A DNA stretch of 64,000 bases from an uncultured Nocardioides sp. GTDB lineage: Bacteria; Actinomycetota; Actinomycetes; Propionibacteriales; Nocardioidaceae. Position numbers and translations under genes: made by a program. Below are positions 18,177 to 28,165 of this stretch, piece by piece. The notes under the pieces were generated by a model. It was given only the letters and a program-made list of their open reading frames with translations. It was not told the DNA's origin and searched no databases. The stretch spans positions 248,001-312,000 of the forward strand of contig NZ_CANKYS010000001.1 of the NCBI RefSeq assembly GCF_947488025.1, written 5' to 3'. The number at the start of each line of letters is the position of its first letter. Positions within the stretch are counted from its first letter, which is position 1.

Positions 18177-18297
18177 GGCCCGTGCCGTGGCGAGGGTCAC
18201 TGGCGCCGGCTATGGGATAGGTCACCGTCCCGGCTCGCCGCCGGAGATTCCCGGCCGACCGGGACGTGGGCCCCATGTGCTCGCCGCCGCGCATTCC

Positions 18298-18303
18298 TAG
18301 CGT
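18298..18303 (+). promoter_or_regulatory. -10 box (TAGCGT) for the sulfotransferase-like gene
   Basis: TAGCGT ends 7 nt before the ATG at 18311. This supports 18311 over the in-frame ATG at 18266, which lies upstream of the promoter. Confidence 0.5.
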
Positions 18304-18310
18304 CGTGGCC

Positions 18311-19555
18311 ATGGCAGACGTCTTCCTCCACGTGGGTCTCTACAAGACCGGGACGACCACGATCCAGGGCGCCCTGACGGCCACGGCGGAGCAGCTCGCC
18401 GCCGCCGGGGTGCTCTTCCCGGGGGGCCACCGTGCCCAGCGCCTCGCGGCCTACGACCTGCTCGGCCAGCGTGTGGGCGGCGAGCTGCGCGGAGAGGCCG
18501 CGGGGGCGCTGGGCCGGCTGGTCGACCTGGTCGAGGCGCACGACGGTCCGAGCGTGGTGGTCTCCGAGGAGGAGCTGTCCCTGGCGCGACCGCGCCAGGC
18601 CCGTCGGCTGGTGGGAGCGCTGGCGGGCCACCGGGTGCACGTCGTCGTCGGTGCACGCGACATGGCGCGGACGCTGGTCTCGGCGTGGCAGCAGACGGTC
18701 GTCAACGGCGGCACCACCACCTGGGCGGACTTCGTGGCGTCGGTGCGGGGACAGGAGGGCGCGCCGCCGAGCGAGGGCGTGTCCTTCCACTGGCGCCACG
18801 ACCTCCTCCGCGTCATCGACACGTGGGCGTCCGCGGTGCCGGCCGAGCGGATCCGGCTGGTCACCGTTCCGCCGCGGGGCACCCCGGGCACCGTCCTCCT
18901 GGCCCGCTTCGCCGCGGCGGCGAACCTGCCCGCCGGTTGGCCGGGCGACCGGGCGACCGTCCGCAACGTCTCGCTGGGCGCAGCGGAGCTCGAGGTGGTG
19001 CGGCGCCTCAACGAGGCGGTGGGCGAGCACTTCAACGCCACCCAGCACCGGTTCGTGATCGAGGCCGGGATCCGGGCGCGGCTCGCCGGCACGACCGACC
19101 GACCGCTCGAGCTGCCGACGGAGCACCTCGGGTGGGCACGGTCGTACGGCGAGCGGCTGGTGGCCGAGCTCGAGCGCCGCGAGGTCACGGCGTACGGCGA
19201 CCTCGCCGACCTCGTCGCGCCCGACCTCGCGCCCGACCTGGCGCCCGCCGGTCCCGCCCTCGACGACGTCACCGATCCCGAGCTGCTCGCCGCGACGCAG
19301 GCCGCACTCGTGTCGATGGCCCTCGACCACGGCCGCCTCTTCCGCCGCTACCGCTCCGCGTTCCTCGAGCGCGAGGGGCGGCTGCCGGGACCTGCGGAGG
19401 TGCTGACGAGCCAGCTGCGGGCGGGCGGGTTCTGGCTGCGCAAACGGGCCGTCCACCATGCCGACGCGCACCCGCTCGTCGCACGGGCGTCGCGGCTCTA
19501 CCTGGACCGGACCTCGCCGTCGGCGCGGTTGGCGCCGGGAGCGACGGAGACCTGA
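18311..19555 (+). CDS. Sulfotransferase-like P-loop protein
   Basis: A 414-residue protein starting MADVFLHVGLYKTGTTTIQG. HVGxxKTGTTxIQ is the 5'-phosphosulfate-binding loop of bacterial sulfotransferase-like proteins. The central region has VVVGARDMARTLVSAWQQ, resembling the 3'-phosphate (PAPS) binding segment RDMAxxLxSAWQ. It would transfer sulfate from PAPS to a cell-surface glycan or small molecule; acceptor unknown. I start at 18311 because a -10 box lies 7 nt upstream and the P-loop begins within 6 residues. No glycosyltransferase or sulfate-activation gene is nearby. It ends 4 nt from the convergent sdhB gene. Confidence 0.72.
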   Translation: MADVFLHVGLYKTGTTTIQGALTATAEQLAAAGVLFPGGHRAQRLAAYDLLGQRVGGELRGEAAGALGRLVDLVEAHDGPSVVVSEEELSLARPRQARRLVGALAGHRVHVVVGARDMARTLVSAWQQTVVNGGTTTWADFVASVRGQEGAPPSEGVSFHWRHDLLRVIDTWASAVPAERIRLVTVPPRGTPGTVLLARFAAAANLPAGWPGDRATVRNVSLGAAELEVVRRLNEAVGEHFNATQHRFVIEAGIRARLAGTTDRPLELPTEHLGWARSYGERLVAELERREVTAYGDLADLVAPDLAPDLAPAGPALDDVTDPELLAATQAALVSMALDHGRLFRRYRSAFLEREGRLPGPAEVLTSQLRAGGFWLRKRAVHHADAHPLVARASRLYLDRTSPSARLAPGATET

Positions 19556-19562
19556 CGCGTCA
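19553..19562. repeat. Palindrome carrying two convergent stop codons
   Basis: TGACGCGTCA is a perfect 10-bp palindrome. Its left TGA ends the sulfotransferase-like gene and its right TCA (TGA on the - strand) ends sdhB. No separate terminator hairpin exists in this 4-nt gap. Confidence 0.6.
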
Positions 19563-20336
19563 GACCTCGGTGCGGCCCTCGTCGTCCTTCGAGCGCAGGC
19601 CGATCTTGTTGCCGAGCCAGACGAGCGGGTCGTACTTCCGGTCCACGACACGCTCCTTCATCGGGATGATCCCGTTGTCGGTGATGTGGATGCCCTCCGG
19701 GCACACCTCGGTGCAGCACTTGGTGATGTTGCACATCCCGAGGCCGGCGGCGTCCTGCGCCAGCTTGCGGCGGTCATGGGTGTCGAGCGGGTGCATGTCG
19801 AGCTCGGCGTAGCGGATGAAGAACCTCGGCCCGGCGAAGTGCTGCTTGTTGTCCTCGTGGTCGCGCACCACGTGGCACACGTCCTGGCACAGGTAGCACT
19901 CGATGCACTTGCGGAACTCCTGGCCGCGCTCGACGTCGACCTGCATCATCCGGCGCTTGCCGTCGGCGTCGCGCGGGCCCAGCTCGGCGTACGGCAGCTC
20001 CCGGGCCTTCTCGTAGTTGAACGACACGTCGGTGACGAGGTCGCGGATCACCGGGAAGGTCCGCATCGGCGTCACGGTGATCGTCTCGGACGGCTCGAAG
20101 TCCGAGAGGCGCGTCATGCACAGCAGGCGCGGTCGGCCGTTGATCTCGGCGCTGCAGGAACCGCACTTGCCGGCCTTGCAGTTCCAGCGGATCGCGAGGT
20201 CGCCGGTCTGGGTCGCCTGCAGCCGGTGCAGCGCGTCGAGCACGACCTCGCCCTCGGACACCTCGACGGTGTAGTCGGTGAGCTCGCCGCCCTCGGCGTC
20301 GCCGCGCCACACACGCATCTTCAGGTCGTAGGCCAT
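19560..20336 (-). CDS. sdhB: Succinate dehydrogenase iron-sulfur subunit, Sdh1-type
   Basis: A 258-residue electron-transfer subunit. The [2Fe-2S] ferredoxin domain has NCKAGKCGSCSAEINGR with a distal LLC. The C-terminal domain carries CIECYLCQDVC and CNITKCCTEVCPEGI for the [4Fe-4S] and [3Fe-4S] clusters. It passes electrons from the flavoprotein to the membrane anchor. Last gene of the - strand operon anchor-sdhA-sdhB, 10 nt after sdhA. Gene order and sequence resemble mycobacterial Sdh1 (Rv0249c-Rv0247c as I recall). It differs from the second SdhB at 25965, which is the SdhCAB-type protein. Confidence 0.92.
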   Translation of the reverse strand: MAYDLKMRVWRGDAEGGELTDYTVEVSEGEVVLDALHRLQATQTGDLAIRWNCKAGKCGSCSAEINGRPRLLCMTRLSDFEPSETITVTPMRTFPVIRDLVTDVSFNYEKARELPYAELGPRDADGKRRMMQVDVERGQEFRKCIECYLCQDVCHVVRDHEDNKQHFAGPRFFIRYAELDMHPLDTHDRRKLAQDAAGLGMCNITKCCTEVCPEGIHITDNGIIPMKERVVDRKYDPLVWLGNKIGLRSKDDEGRTEV

Positions 20337-20346
20337 GACTGTCCCC

Positions 20347-22209
20347 TCACGTGTCCTGGAAGAGCTGCTGGAGGTCGTCGGGCATCACCGGCAGCGGCTT
20401 CTCCGCGATGTCGACGCCGTGACCGGACTCGTCGAGCGAGAGCACCAGGTTCTTCGCGCCCCACTCCGGGTCGGGGCCCGGGAAGTCGTCGCGGGTGTGC
20501 CCGCCGCGCGACTCCTGCCGGGCCAGTGCCGCCTTCGCGATGCACTCGCTGACCAGCAGCATGTTGCGCAGGTCGAGGGCGAGGTGCCAGCCGGGGTTGT
20601 ACTGCCGGTGCCCCTCCACGACCATCCGGTCCGCGCGCTCCTTGAGCCGCGCGAGCTCGCCGAGCGACTCCTCGAGCTCGGGTGCGGTGCGGATGATGCC
20701 GACCAGGTCGTTCATCGCCTGCTGCAGGTCGTGCTGGATCGTGTAGGGGTTCTCCCCGCCGCCCCCGGGACCGGCAGCGACGTCGAAGGGCGCCAGCGCG
20801 TCGGCCTGGGCGGCCTTCACGTCGGCCTCGGCGACGGCCGGCCGCTCACCGGTCGTGGCGTACGCCGCCGCCGACTCCCCCGCCCGCTTGCCGAACACCA
20901 GCAGGTCGGACAGCGAGTTGCCGCCCAGCCGGTTCGACCCGTGCATGCCGCCGCTGACCTCGCCCGCGGCGTAGAGGCCGGGCACGGCTGACTGCTGGGT
21001 GTCGGGGTCGACCTCGACACCGCCCATGACGTAGTGGCAGGTCGGCCCGATCTCCATCGGCTCCGCGGTGATGTCGACGTCCGCGAGCTCCTTGAACTGG
21101 TGGTACATCGACGGCAGCCGCTTGCGGATGTAGTCGGCGTCGCGGCGGCTCGCGATGTCGAGGAAGATGCCGCCGTGCGGTGACCCGCGCCCGGCCTTGA
21201 TCTCGGAGTTGATGGCGCGCGCGACCTCGTCGCGGGGCAGCAGCTCGGGCGGTCGGCGGTTGTTCTTCTTGTCGTCGTACCAGGCGTCCGCCTCCTCCAC
21301 CGTGTCGGCCGTCTCGGCCCGAAAGAACTCGGGGATGTAGTCGAACATGAAGCGCTTGCCCTCGGAGTTCGTGAGGATGCCGCCGTCGCCGCGCACCGAC
21401 TCGGTGACCAGCAGGCCCTTCACCGACGGCGGCCACACCATGCCCGTCGGGTGGAACTGCACGAACTCCATGTTGATGAGGTCCGCGCCGGCGCGCAGGG
21501 CCAGGGCATGGCCGTCGCCGGTGTACTCCCAGGAGTTGGACGTCACCTTGTAGGACTTGCCGATGCCGCCGGTCGCGAGGATCACGCTCGGTGCCTCGAA
21601 GGTGACGAAGCGACCCGTCTCGCGCCAGTAGCCGAACGCCCCCGCGACGCGCCCGTCCTGCTTGAGGACCTCGGTGACCGTGCACTCCATGAAGACGTCG
21701 ACGCCGAGCTGGACAGTGCGCTGCTGGAGGGTGCGGATCAGCTCGAGCCCCGTGCGGTCGCCGACGTGCGCGAGCCGTGCGTACCGGTGGCCGCCGAAGT
21801 CGCGCTGCGAGATCAGCCCGTCCTCGGTGCGGTCGAACAGCGCGCCCCAGTCCTCGAGCTCGAGCACCCGCTCGGGTGCCTCCTGCGCGTGCAGCTGCGC
21901 CATCCGCCAGTTGTTCAGCATCTTGCCGCCGCGCATGGTGTCGCGGAAGTGGACCTGCCAGGTGTCCTCGGGCCACCGGTTGCCCAGCGCCGCCGCGGCG
22001 CCGCCCTCGGCCATCACGGTGTGCGCCTTGCCGAGCAGCGACTTGCACACCACGGCCGTGCGCGCGCCCGCCTCGTGGGCGGCGATCGCGGCCCGCAGCC
22101 CGGCCCCGCCCGCGCCGATCACCACGACGTCGTACGCGTGCCGCTCCATGCCGCCGCGCGCCTCCGGCGACATCTCGTTGCCGGTCATCGGATGTCTGGT
22201 GTCGCTCAC
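20347..22209 (-). CDS. sdhA: Succinate dehydrogenase flavoprotein subunit, Sdh1-type
   Basis: A 620-residue FAD subunit. The dinucleotide fold is VVVIGAGGAGLRAAIAA. The covalent-FAD and active-site region follows: KAHTVMAEGGAAAALGN, TGGIGKSYKVTSNSWEYTGD, and FVQFHPTGM. Substrate-binding residues include the Arg in MHGSNRLGGNSL. It oxidises succinate to fumarate on the cytoplasmic face. It directly follows the membrane-anchor gene (its ATG abuts the anchor stop at 22210) and is followed by sdhB. Automatic annotation often calls this type fumarate reductase; operon context and aerobic TCA neighbours favour succinate dehydrogenase. Confidence 0.93.
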   Translation of the reverse strand: MSDTRHPMTGNEMSPEARGGMERHAYDVVVIGAGGAGLRAAIAAHEAGARTAVVCKSLLGKAHTVMAEGGAAAALGNRWPEDTWQVHFRDTMRGGKMLNNWRMAQLHAQEAPERVLELEDWGALFDRTEDGLISQRDFGGHRYARLAHVGDRTGLELIRTLQQRTVQLGVDVFMECTVTEVLKQDGRVAGAFGYWRETGRFVTFEAPSVILATGGIGKSYKVTSNSWEYTGDGHALALRAGADLINMEFVQFHPTGMVWPPSVKGLLVTESVRGDGGILTNSEGKRFMFDYIPEFFRAETADTVEEADAWYDDKKNNRRPPELLPRDEVARAINSEIKAGRGSPHGGIFLDIASRRDADYIRKRLPSMYHQFKELADVDITAEPMEIGPTCHYVMGGVEVDPDTQQSAVPGLYAAGEVSGGMHGSNRLGGNSLSDLLVFGKRAGESAAAYATTGERPAVAEADVKAAQADALAPFDVAAGPGGGGENPYTIQHDLQQAMNDLVGIIRTAPELEESLGELARLKERADRMVVEGHRQYNPGWHLALDLRNMLLVSECIAKAALARQESRGGHTRDDFPGPDPEWGAKNLVLSLDESGHGVDIAEKPLPVMPDDLQQLFQDT

Positions 22210-23031
22210 TTAGAAGAACCTCACGTCCTGGATCGTGTGGGTGGCGAGCAGGAAGATGTAGAGGTCGACGATCGCGACCGAGAACAGCGAGTACCACGCC
22301 CACTTGCCGTGGCTCTCGTTGAGCCGCGAGACCCAGGTCCAGAGCCGGTAGCGGACCGGGTGCTTGGAGAAGTGGCGCAGCCGGCCGCCGACGATGTGTC
22401 GGCACGAGTGGCACGAGAGCGTGTAGAGCCAGATGAAGACGATGTTGACGATCATCAGCAGCGTGCCCAGGCCCATGTGGATGCCGCTGGTCTCCCCGTC
22501 GCCGACGGCGTACTCCGCGGGCATCGGCCGGAACGCCAGGACGGTGTCGAAGGTCAGCACCAGGCCGACCAGCACGGCGGCGTACCAGAACCAGCGGTGG
22601 AGGTTCTGCAGGATCAGCGGGAACCGCGTCTCGCCCGAGTAGGACCCGTGGGGCTCGGCGACGCCGCACGCCGGCGGGCTGAGCCAGAACGCCCGGTAGT
22701 AGGCCTTGCGGTAGTAGTAGCAGGTCATCCGGAAGCCGAGCGGGAAGATGAGGATGATCAGCGCCGCGGACAGCGGCCACCACGCGAACGGCTGGCCGAA
22801 GTCGGAGGCACCCTCGACGCAGTCGCCCAGGCATGGGGAGTAGAACGGCGACAGGTAGGGCGAGGCGTAGTAGTCACGGCCCATGAAGGCGCGGACCGTC
22901 GCGTAGACGACGAACGCCGAGAACACGACGAACGTCGTGAGGGGCGAGAGCCACCACCGGTCCTGGCGCAGGGTCCGTGCGTCGATGCGTGCTCGGGTCG
23001 GACTGCTCACGCCGTGGTCGGTCGTCGCCAT
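22210..23031 (-). CDS. Membrane anchor subunit of Sdh1-type succinate dehydrogenase
   Basis: A 273-residue integral membrane protein with about five hydrophobic helices (near residues 30-50, 80-105, 145-165, 185-206, 240-262). Two Cys/His-rich sites stand out: CLGDC at 67-71 between helices 1 and 2, and CHSCRH at 207-212 at the end of helix 4. Mycobacterial Sdh1 has been described with a membrane-embedded Rieske-type cluster in its anchor, and these residues are candidate ligands here (inference). The ATG at 23031 has a strong GGAGGA 5-10 nt upstream. First gene of the operon; it should anchor SdhAB and reduce menaquinone. Confidence 0.88.
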   Translation of the reverse strand: MATTDHGVSSPTRARIDARTLRQDRWWLSPLTTFVVFSAFVVYATVRAFMGRDYYASPYLSPFYSPCLGDCVEGASDFGQPFAWWPLSAALIILIFPLGFRMTCYYYRKAYYRAFWLSPPACGVAEPHGSYSGETRFPLILQNLHRWFWYAAVLVGLVLTFDTVLAFRPMPAEYAVGDGETSGIHMGLGTLLMIVNIVFIWLYTLSCHSCRHIVGGRLRHFSKHPVRYRLWTWVSRLNESHGKWAWYSLFSVAIVDLYIFLLATHTIQDVRFF

Positions 23032-23174
23032 GCGTCCTCCGTGAAGGTCCCGGCAGTCCGGGAGTGCTCCCGGACGACGGTCCCGACTATGACCTGTGTC
23101 ACGCCTGAGCGGAAGACAACGCGCCCAGCAAAACCTCACACGGCCTCGGCGCGTCGTGCGTCCGAACGCCGCGA

Positions 23175-23180
23175 TACCGT
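23175..23180 (+). promoter_or_regulatory. -10 box (TACCGT) for sdhCAB
   Basis: TACCGT ends 6 nt before the sdhC GTG at 23187, predicting a leaderless operon mRNA. The 155-bp divergent gap to the Sdh1 operon must hold both promoters; I did not find a clear -35 for either. Confidence 0.45.
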
Positions 23181-23186
23181 GGCGGC

Positions 23187-23906
23187 GTGGCATCCCAACT
23201 CACTCCCCCTCGGCCGACGCTGGTGAAGGGTGCGCGGGCATCGCGCACGACCATCGCGCTCAAGCTGGGCATGGCGGTCAGCGGCTTCATCTTCCTCGGC
23301 TTCGTGCTCGCGCACATGTACGGCAACCTCAAGGCGTTTGCCGGGCACGACGCGTTCAACGAGTACGCCCACCACCTGCGCGAGCTCGGCGAGCCGATGC
23401 TGCCGCACGAGGGCGCGCTCTGGATCCTGCGCCTCGGCCTCATCGCGTCGCTGGTCGTGCACGTCTACTGCGCCGTCGTGCTCTGGCGCCGCGCGGCTCG
23501 TGCCCGCACCACCAAGTACGTCATGAAGAAGGACACCGGCGCGACGCGGGCCAGCCTGATGATGCGCTGGGGCGGCGTGACGATCCTCGTCTTCCTGGTG
23601 TGGCACCTGCTCAACTTCACGATCGGCAAGGTCAACCCGCAGGGCGGCGCGACCAACGACCCGTACGACCTGATGGTCGACACCTTCGACCTCTGGTGGA
23701 TGACGCTGATCTACATCGTCGCGATGCTGGCGCTCGGCGCCCACCTGCACCACGGCATCTGGAGCGCGGCGCAGACCCTCGGCTGGACCGGCACCGCCGC
23801 CAAGCGGCAGCGCGCCAAGGTCTTCGGCTTCGTCATCGCGCTGATCGTCTCGGTCGGCTTCTCCCTCGTCCCGCTCGCCGTGCTCGCGGGCATCATCACC
23901 AAGTAA
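23187..23906 (+). CDS. sdhC: Succinate dehydrogenase cytochrome b558 subunit (SdhC, single-anchor type)
   Basis: A 239-residue single-polypeptide anchor of the type-B (Bacillus/Corynebacterium-like) succinate:menaquinone oxidoreductase. Five hydrophobic helices are visible, with histidines suited to bind two hemes: [29 protein letters not shown] and [11 protein letters not shown]. It carries electrons to menaquinone. The GTG start follows a -10 box by 6 nt. First of sdhC-sdhA-sdhB on the + strand, divergent from the Sdh1 operon. Confidence 0.93.
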   Translation: MASQLTPPRPTLVKGARASRTTIALKLGMAVSGFIFLGFVLAHMYGNLKAFAGHDAFNEYAHHLRELGEPMLPHEGALWILRLGLIASLVVHVYCAVVLWRRAARARTTKYVMKKDTGATRASLMMRWGGVTILVFLVWHLLNFTIGKVNPQGGATNDPYDLMVDTFDLWWMTLIYIVAMLALGAHLHHGIWSAAQTLGWTGTAAKRQRAKVFGFVIALIVSVGFSLVPLAVLAGIITK

Positions 23907-23919
23907 GGGGTCACCGCAC

Positions 23920-25964
<2,045 letters not shown>

Positions 25965-25968
<4 letters not shown>

Positions 25969-26708
25969 ACCTGACCCTCAAGATCTGGCGTCAGCCCGAC
26001 GCCGTCAGCGCCGGTGCGATGCACACCTACCAGCTGGCCGACGTCTCCCCCGACATGTCGTTCCTCGAGATGCTCGACGTGCTCAACGAGCAGCTCAACG
26101 AGCAGGGCGAGGACCCGATCGCGTTCGACTCCGACTGCCGCGAGGGCATCTGCGGCATGTGCGGGCTCATGATCAACGGCGACGCGCACGGACCGGAGGT
26201 CACCACGACCTGCCAGCTCCACATGCGCTCGTTCAGCGACGGCGAGACCATCACGATCGAGCCGTGGCGCTCCGACGCCTTCCCCGTCGTCAAGGACCTC
26301 GTCGTCGACCGCGGCGCCTTCGACCGGATCATCCAGGCCGGCGGCTACGTCTCGGTCAACACCGGCTCGGCGCCCGAGGCCCACTCGGTCCCGGTCCCCA
26401 AGGACGACGCCGACCGCGCCTTCAACGTCGCGACCTGCATCGGCTGCGGCGCCTGCGTCGCCGCCTGCCCCAACGGCTCGGCCTCGCTCTTCATGGGCGC
26501 CAAGGTCACCCACCTCGGCCTGCTCCCCCAGGGCCAGCCCGAGCGCGACGAGCGCGTGGTCAACATGGTCGCCCAGCACGACCACGAGGGCTTCGGCGGC
26601 TGCACCAACATCGGCGCCTGCACCGCCGCCTGCCCCAAGGAGATCCCGCTCGACGTGATCTCGCAGCTCAACAAGGACCTCCGCACCGCGATCAAGCACG
26701 GTCACTGA
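25965..26708 (+). CDS. sdhB: Succinate dehydrogenase iron-sulfur subunit, type-B SdhCAB complex
   Basis: A 247-residue subunit. The [2Fe-2S] site is [16 protein letters not shown] with distal TTTCQLH. The other two clusters are bound by [16 protein letters not shown] and [15 protein letters not shown]. The GTG overlaps the sdhA stop by 4 nt; upstream in-frame sequence lies inside sdhA and is discarded. Completes the second succinate dehydrogenase. A strong terminator hairpin follows at 26731. Confidence 0.94.
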
Positions 26709-26730
26709 GCCGCATCCGCTCCACACGCAC

Positions 26731-26757
26731 GAGGGCCGGGGGTCTCCCCCGGCCCTC
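26731..26757 (+). terminator. Terminator hairpin after sdhCAB
   Basis: GAGGGCCGGGGG (26731-26742) pairs perfectly with CCCCCGGCCCTC (26746-26757) around a TCT loop, 22 nt past the sdhB stop. No T-run follows, as is usual in high-GC bacteria. Confidence 0.75.
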
Positions 26758-26812
26758 GTCGCGTCTCGGGTGCTGCCGCTCCTCCAGCTGCTGCCGTTCC
26801 GGGGCCTGGCCA

Positions 26813-26862
26813 GCGGTGCGTGAGACACGTTCTACGGCCCGAAAACGTGCGTCACCCACCGC
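26813..26862. repeat. 50-bp palindromic repeat, copy 1
   Basis: An imperfect palindrome beginning GCGGTGCGTGAGACACGTTC and ending AACGTGCGTCACCCACCGC. It shares arms and exact 50-bp length with copies at 26885, 27998, 28070 and the 52094-52519 cluster. Located between convergent sdhB and the AbiEi-like gene. Confidence 0.75.
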
Positions 26863-26884
26863 TCCAGCGCGGACGATCGTCCGA

Positions 26885-26934
26885 GCGGTGAGTGAGACAG
26901 GTTCTGCACTCCGAAAGCCTGCGTCACTCACCCC
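26885..26934. repeat. 50-bp palindromic repeat, copy 2
   Basis: Begins GCGGTGAGTGAGACAGGTTC and ends CCTGCGTCACTCACCCC. It starts 22 nt after copy 1. Its last 7 bp contain the stop codon of the - strand AbiEi-like gene (26928-26930). Confidence 0.7.
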
Positions 26935-27881
26935 GCCCGGTGGCGGGGCCCATGCGGCCTGACGACGTCGGACAAGCGCATGAACAGCGCGTCCCACTCG
27001 GGTCCGAACTCCGGCGGCGGACCCTCGTAACCGCGGCTCAGCAACATCGAGTGGAGCGCGCGCACGGCCGTCCTGGGTGTGCGAAGCCGCTCCTTGGTGA
27101 CGAGCTCGTACGCCACGTCGTGCCGCCGGTAGGCGCGGTACCGGTCGATGTCCGCGTTGTACTGGGCACGGTCCTCCTGGTGATGGCTTCCCTCGTACTC
27201 CGCCGCAGCACGCTGCTCGCCGAACCACAGGTCGGGAGTGACTCGGACGCCGCGCGCGATCTCCACCGCGGTGTTGACCTGGGGCGGTCCGAGCCGAGCC
27301 GCGACGACGTACGCGAGCAGCTCGGCCTCGGCCATGGAACGGCACCGGTCGGTGAGGTAGGGCAGCACGTAGGTTGCCTCGGACGCTCCGCGACGCCACT
27401 TCTCCTCGCACAGGAGCTGGTCCAGGTCGTGCCGGTCCATGAGCTTCGACCGGAGCAGGTCGCACCCCACCTTGATCGCGTCGATCGTCCGCGCCTCGGC
27501 GCAATAGGCCACGAAGGCCGCGGCCGCCGTGACGCCGTCCTCGCCGAGCGGTGGCAGCTTGACGGTGCGGTGGAGGTAGATGCCGTCGATCACCAGGTGC
27601 AGGTCTCCCTCAACCACGAAGTGGAGCGGGCTGCGTGGCCCGTAGTCGAGTCCCAGTTCCTGGAGCCGGGTGATGCCCGCGGCGCGAGCACCGTCCGGGA
27701 GAGTCAGCCGGGCGGCGTTGAGCCGGTCCTCGAAGGTCGGCACGTGGTCGACGTGGCAGTAGACGCTCTCGTAGAGGCGCCTGAACTGTGGGCCCTGGAG
27801 CACACCTCGGCTGATCCCGCCACACAAGGCCTCCTCCCGCGTGAAGGGGCGACTCCGGAACGCGTTGGGCACGGGGAACAT
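26928..27881 (-). CDS. AbiEi-antitoxin-like / DUF559-like protein
   Basis: A 317-residue soluble protein starting MFPVPNAFRSRPFTREEALC. The N-terminal 60 residues look like the winged-helix AbiEi antitoxin-like domain: FTREEALCGGISRGVLQGPQ then FRRLYESVYCHV. The C-terminal half has TPDLWFGEQRAAAEYEGSHH followed by a spaced Gln and DRYRAYRRHDVAYELVTKE. This E-x-D...Y-E-G pattern resembles the Vsr/DUF559 nuclease-like fold. Proteins of this kind are common and multicopy in Nocardioides and usually lack an adjacent toxin, as here. The gene is bracketed by 50-bp palindromes on both sides and uses more A/T-ending codons than its neighbours. Role unknown; defence or toxin-antitoxin descent is possible. 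Confidence 0.75.
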   Translation of the reverse strand: MFPVPNAFRSRPFTREEALCGGISRGVLQGPQFRRLYESVYCHVDHVPTFEDRLNAARLTLPDGARAAGITRLQELGLDYGPRSPLHFVVEGDLHLVIDGIYLHRTVKLPPLGEDGVTAAAAFVAYCAEARTIDAIKVGCDLLRSKLMDRHDLDQLLCEEKWRRGASEATYVLPYLTDRCRSMAEAELLAYVVAARLGPPQVNTAVEIARGVRVTPDLWFGEQRAAAEYEGSHHQEDRAQYNADIDRYRAYRRHDVAYELVTKERLRTPRTAVRALHSMLLSRGYEGPPPEFGPEWDALFMRLSDVVRPHGPRHRAG

Positions 27882-27997
27882 GCACCCATGGCAGCGGTCG
27901 CGGTCGGACGGGACCACCGGCCGATCTGGCAGCTGTGGAGGATGACGGTCTCGTCCGGGCTGTGGACGGCCAGCGGCCCGCGGTGGCCGGCCGGCCC

Positions 27998-28047
27998 GCG
28001 GTGCGTGAGGCAGCTTCTGGGCGCATCGAACCTGCCTCACGCACCGC
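27998..28047. repeat. 50-bp palindromic repeat, copy 3
   Basis: Begins GCGGTGCGTGAGGCAGCTTC and ends GAACCTGCCTCACGCACCGC. Lies upstream of the AbiEi-like gene. The remaining 27882-28165 sequence shows no credible gene. Confidence 0.78.
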
Positions 28048-28069
28048 TGAACGACGCCCCCTCCGAGCA

Positions 28070-28119
28070 GAGGTGCGTGAGGCACGTTGTCGACCGCAAG
28101 AACGTGCGTCACGCACCGC
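28070..28119. repeat. 50-bp palindromic repeat, copy 4
   Basis: Begins GAGGTGCGTGAGGCACGTTG and ends GAACGTGCGTCACGCACCGC. It starts 22 nt after copy 3, the same spacing as between copies 1 and 2. Confidence 0.78.
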
Positions 28120-28165
28120 TCAGGGGGCGGGTGGGTGGGCGGGCGGGCGGGAGCAGGGGGCGGGG

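Noticed and set aside
20347..22209. Fumarate reductase instead of succinate dehydrogenase
   Set aside because: Sequence alone cannot exclude reverse activity, but the Sdh1-like anchor and operon order match a mycobacterial succinate dehydrogenase.
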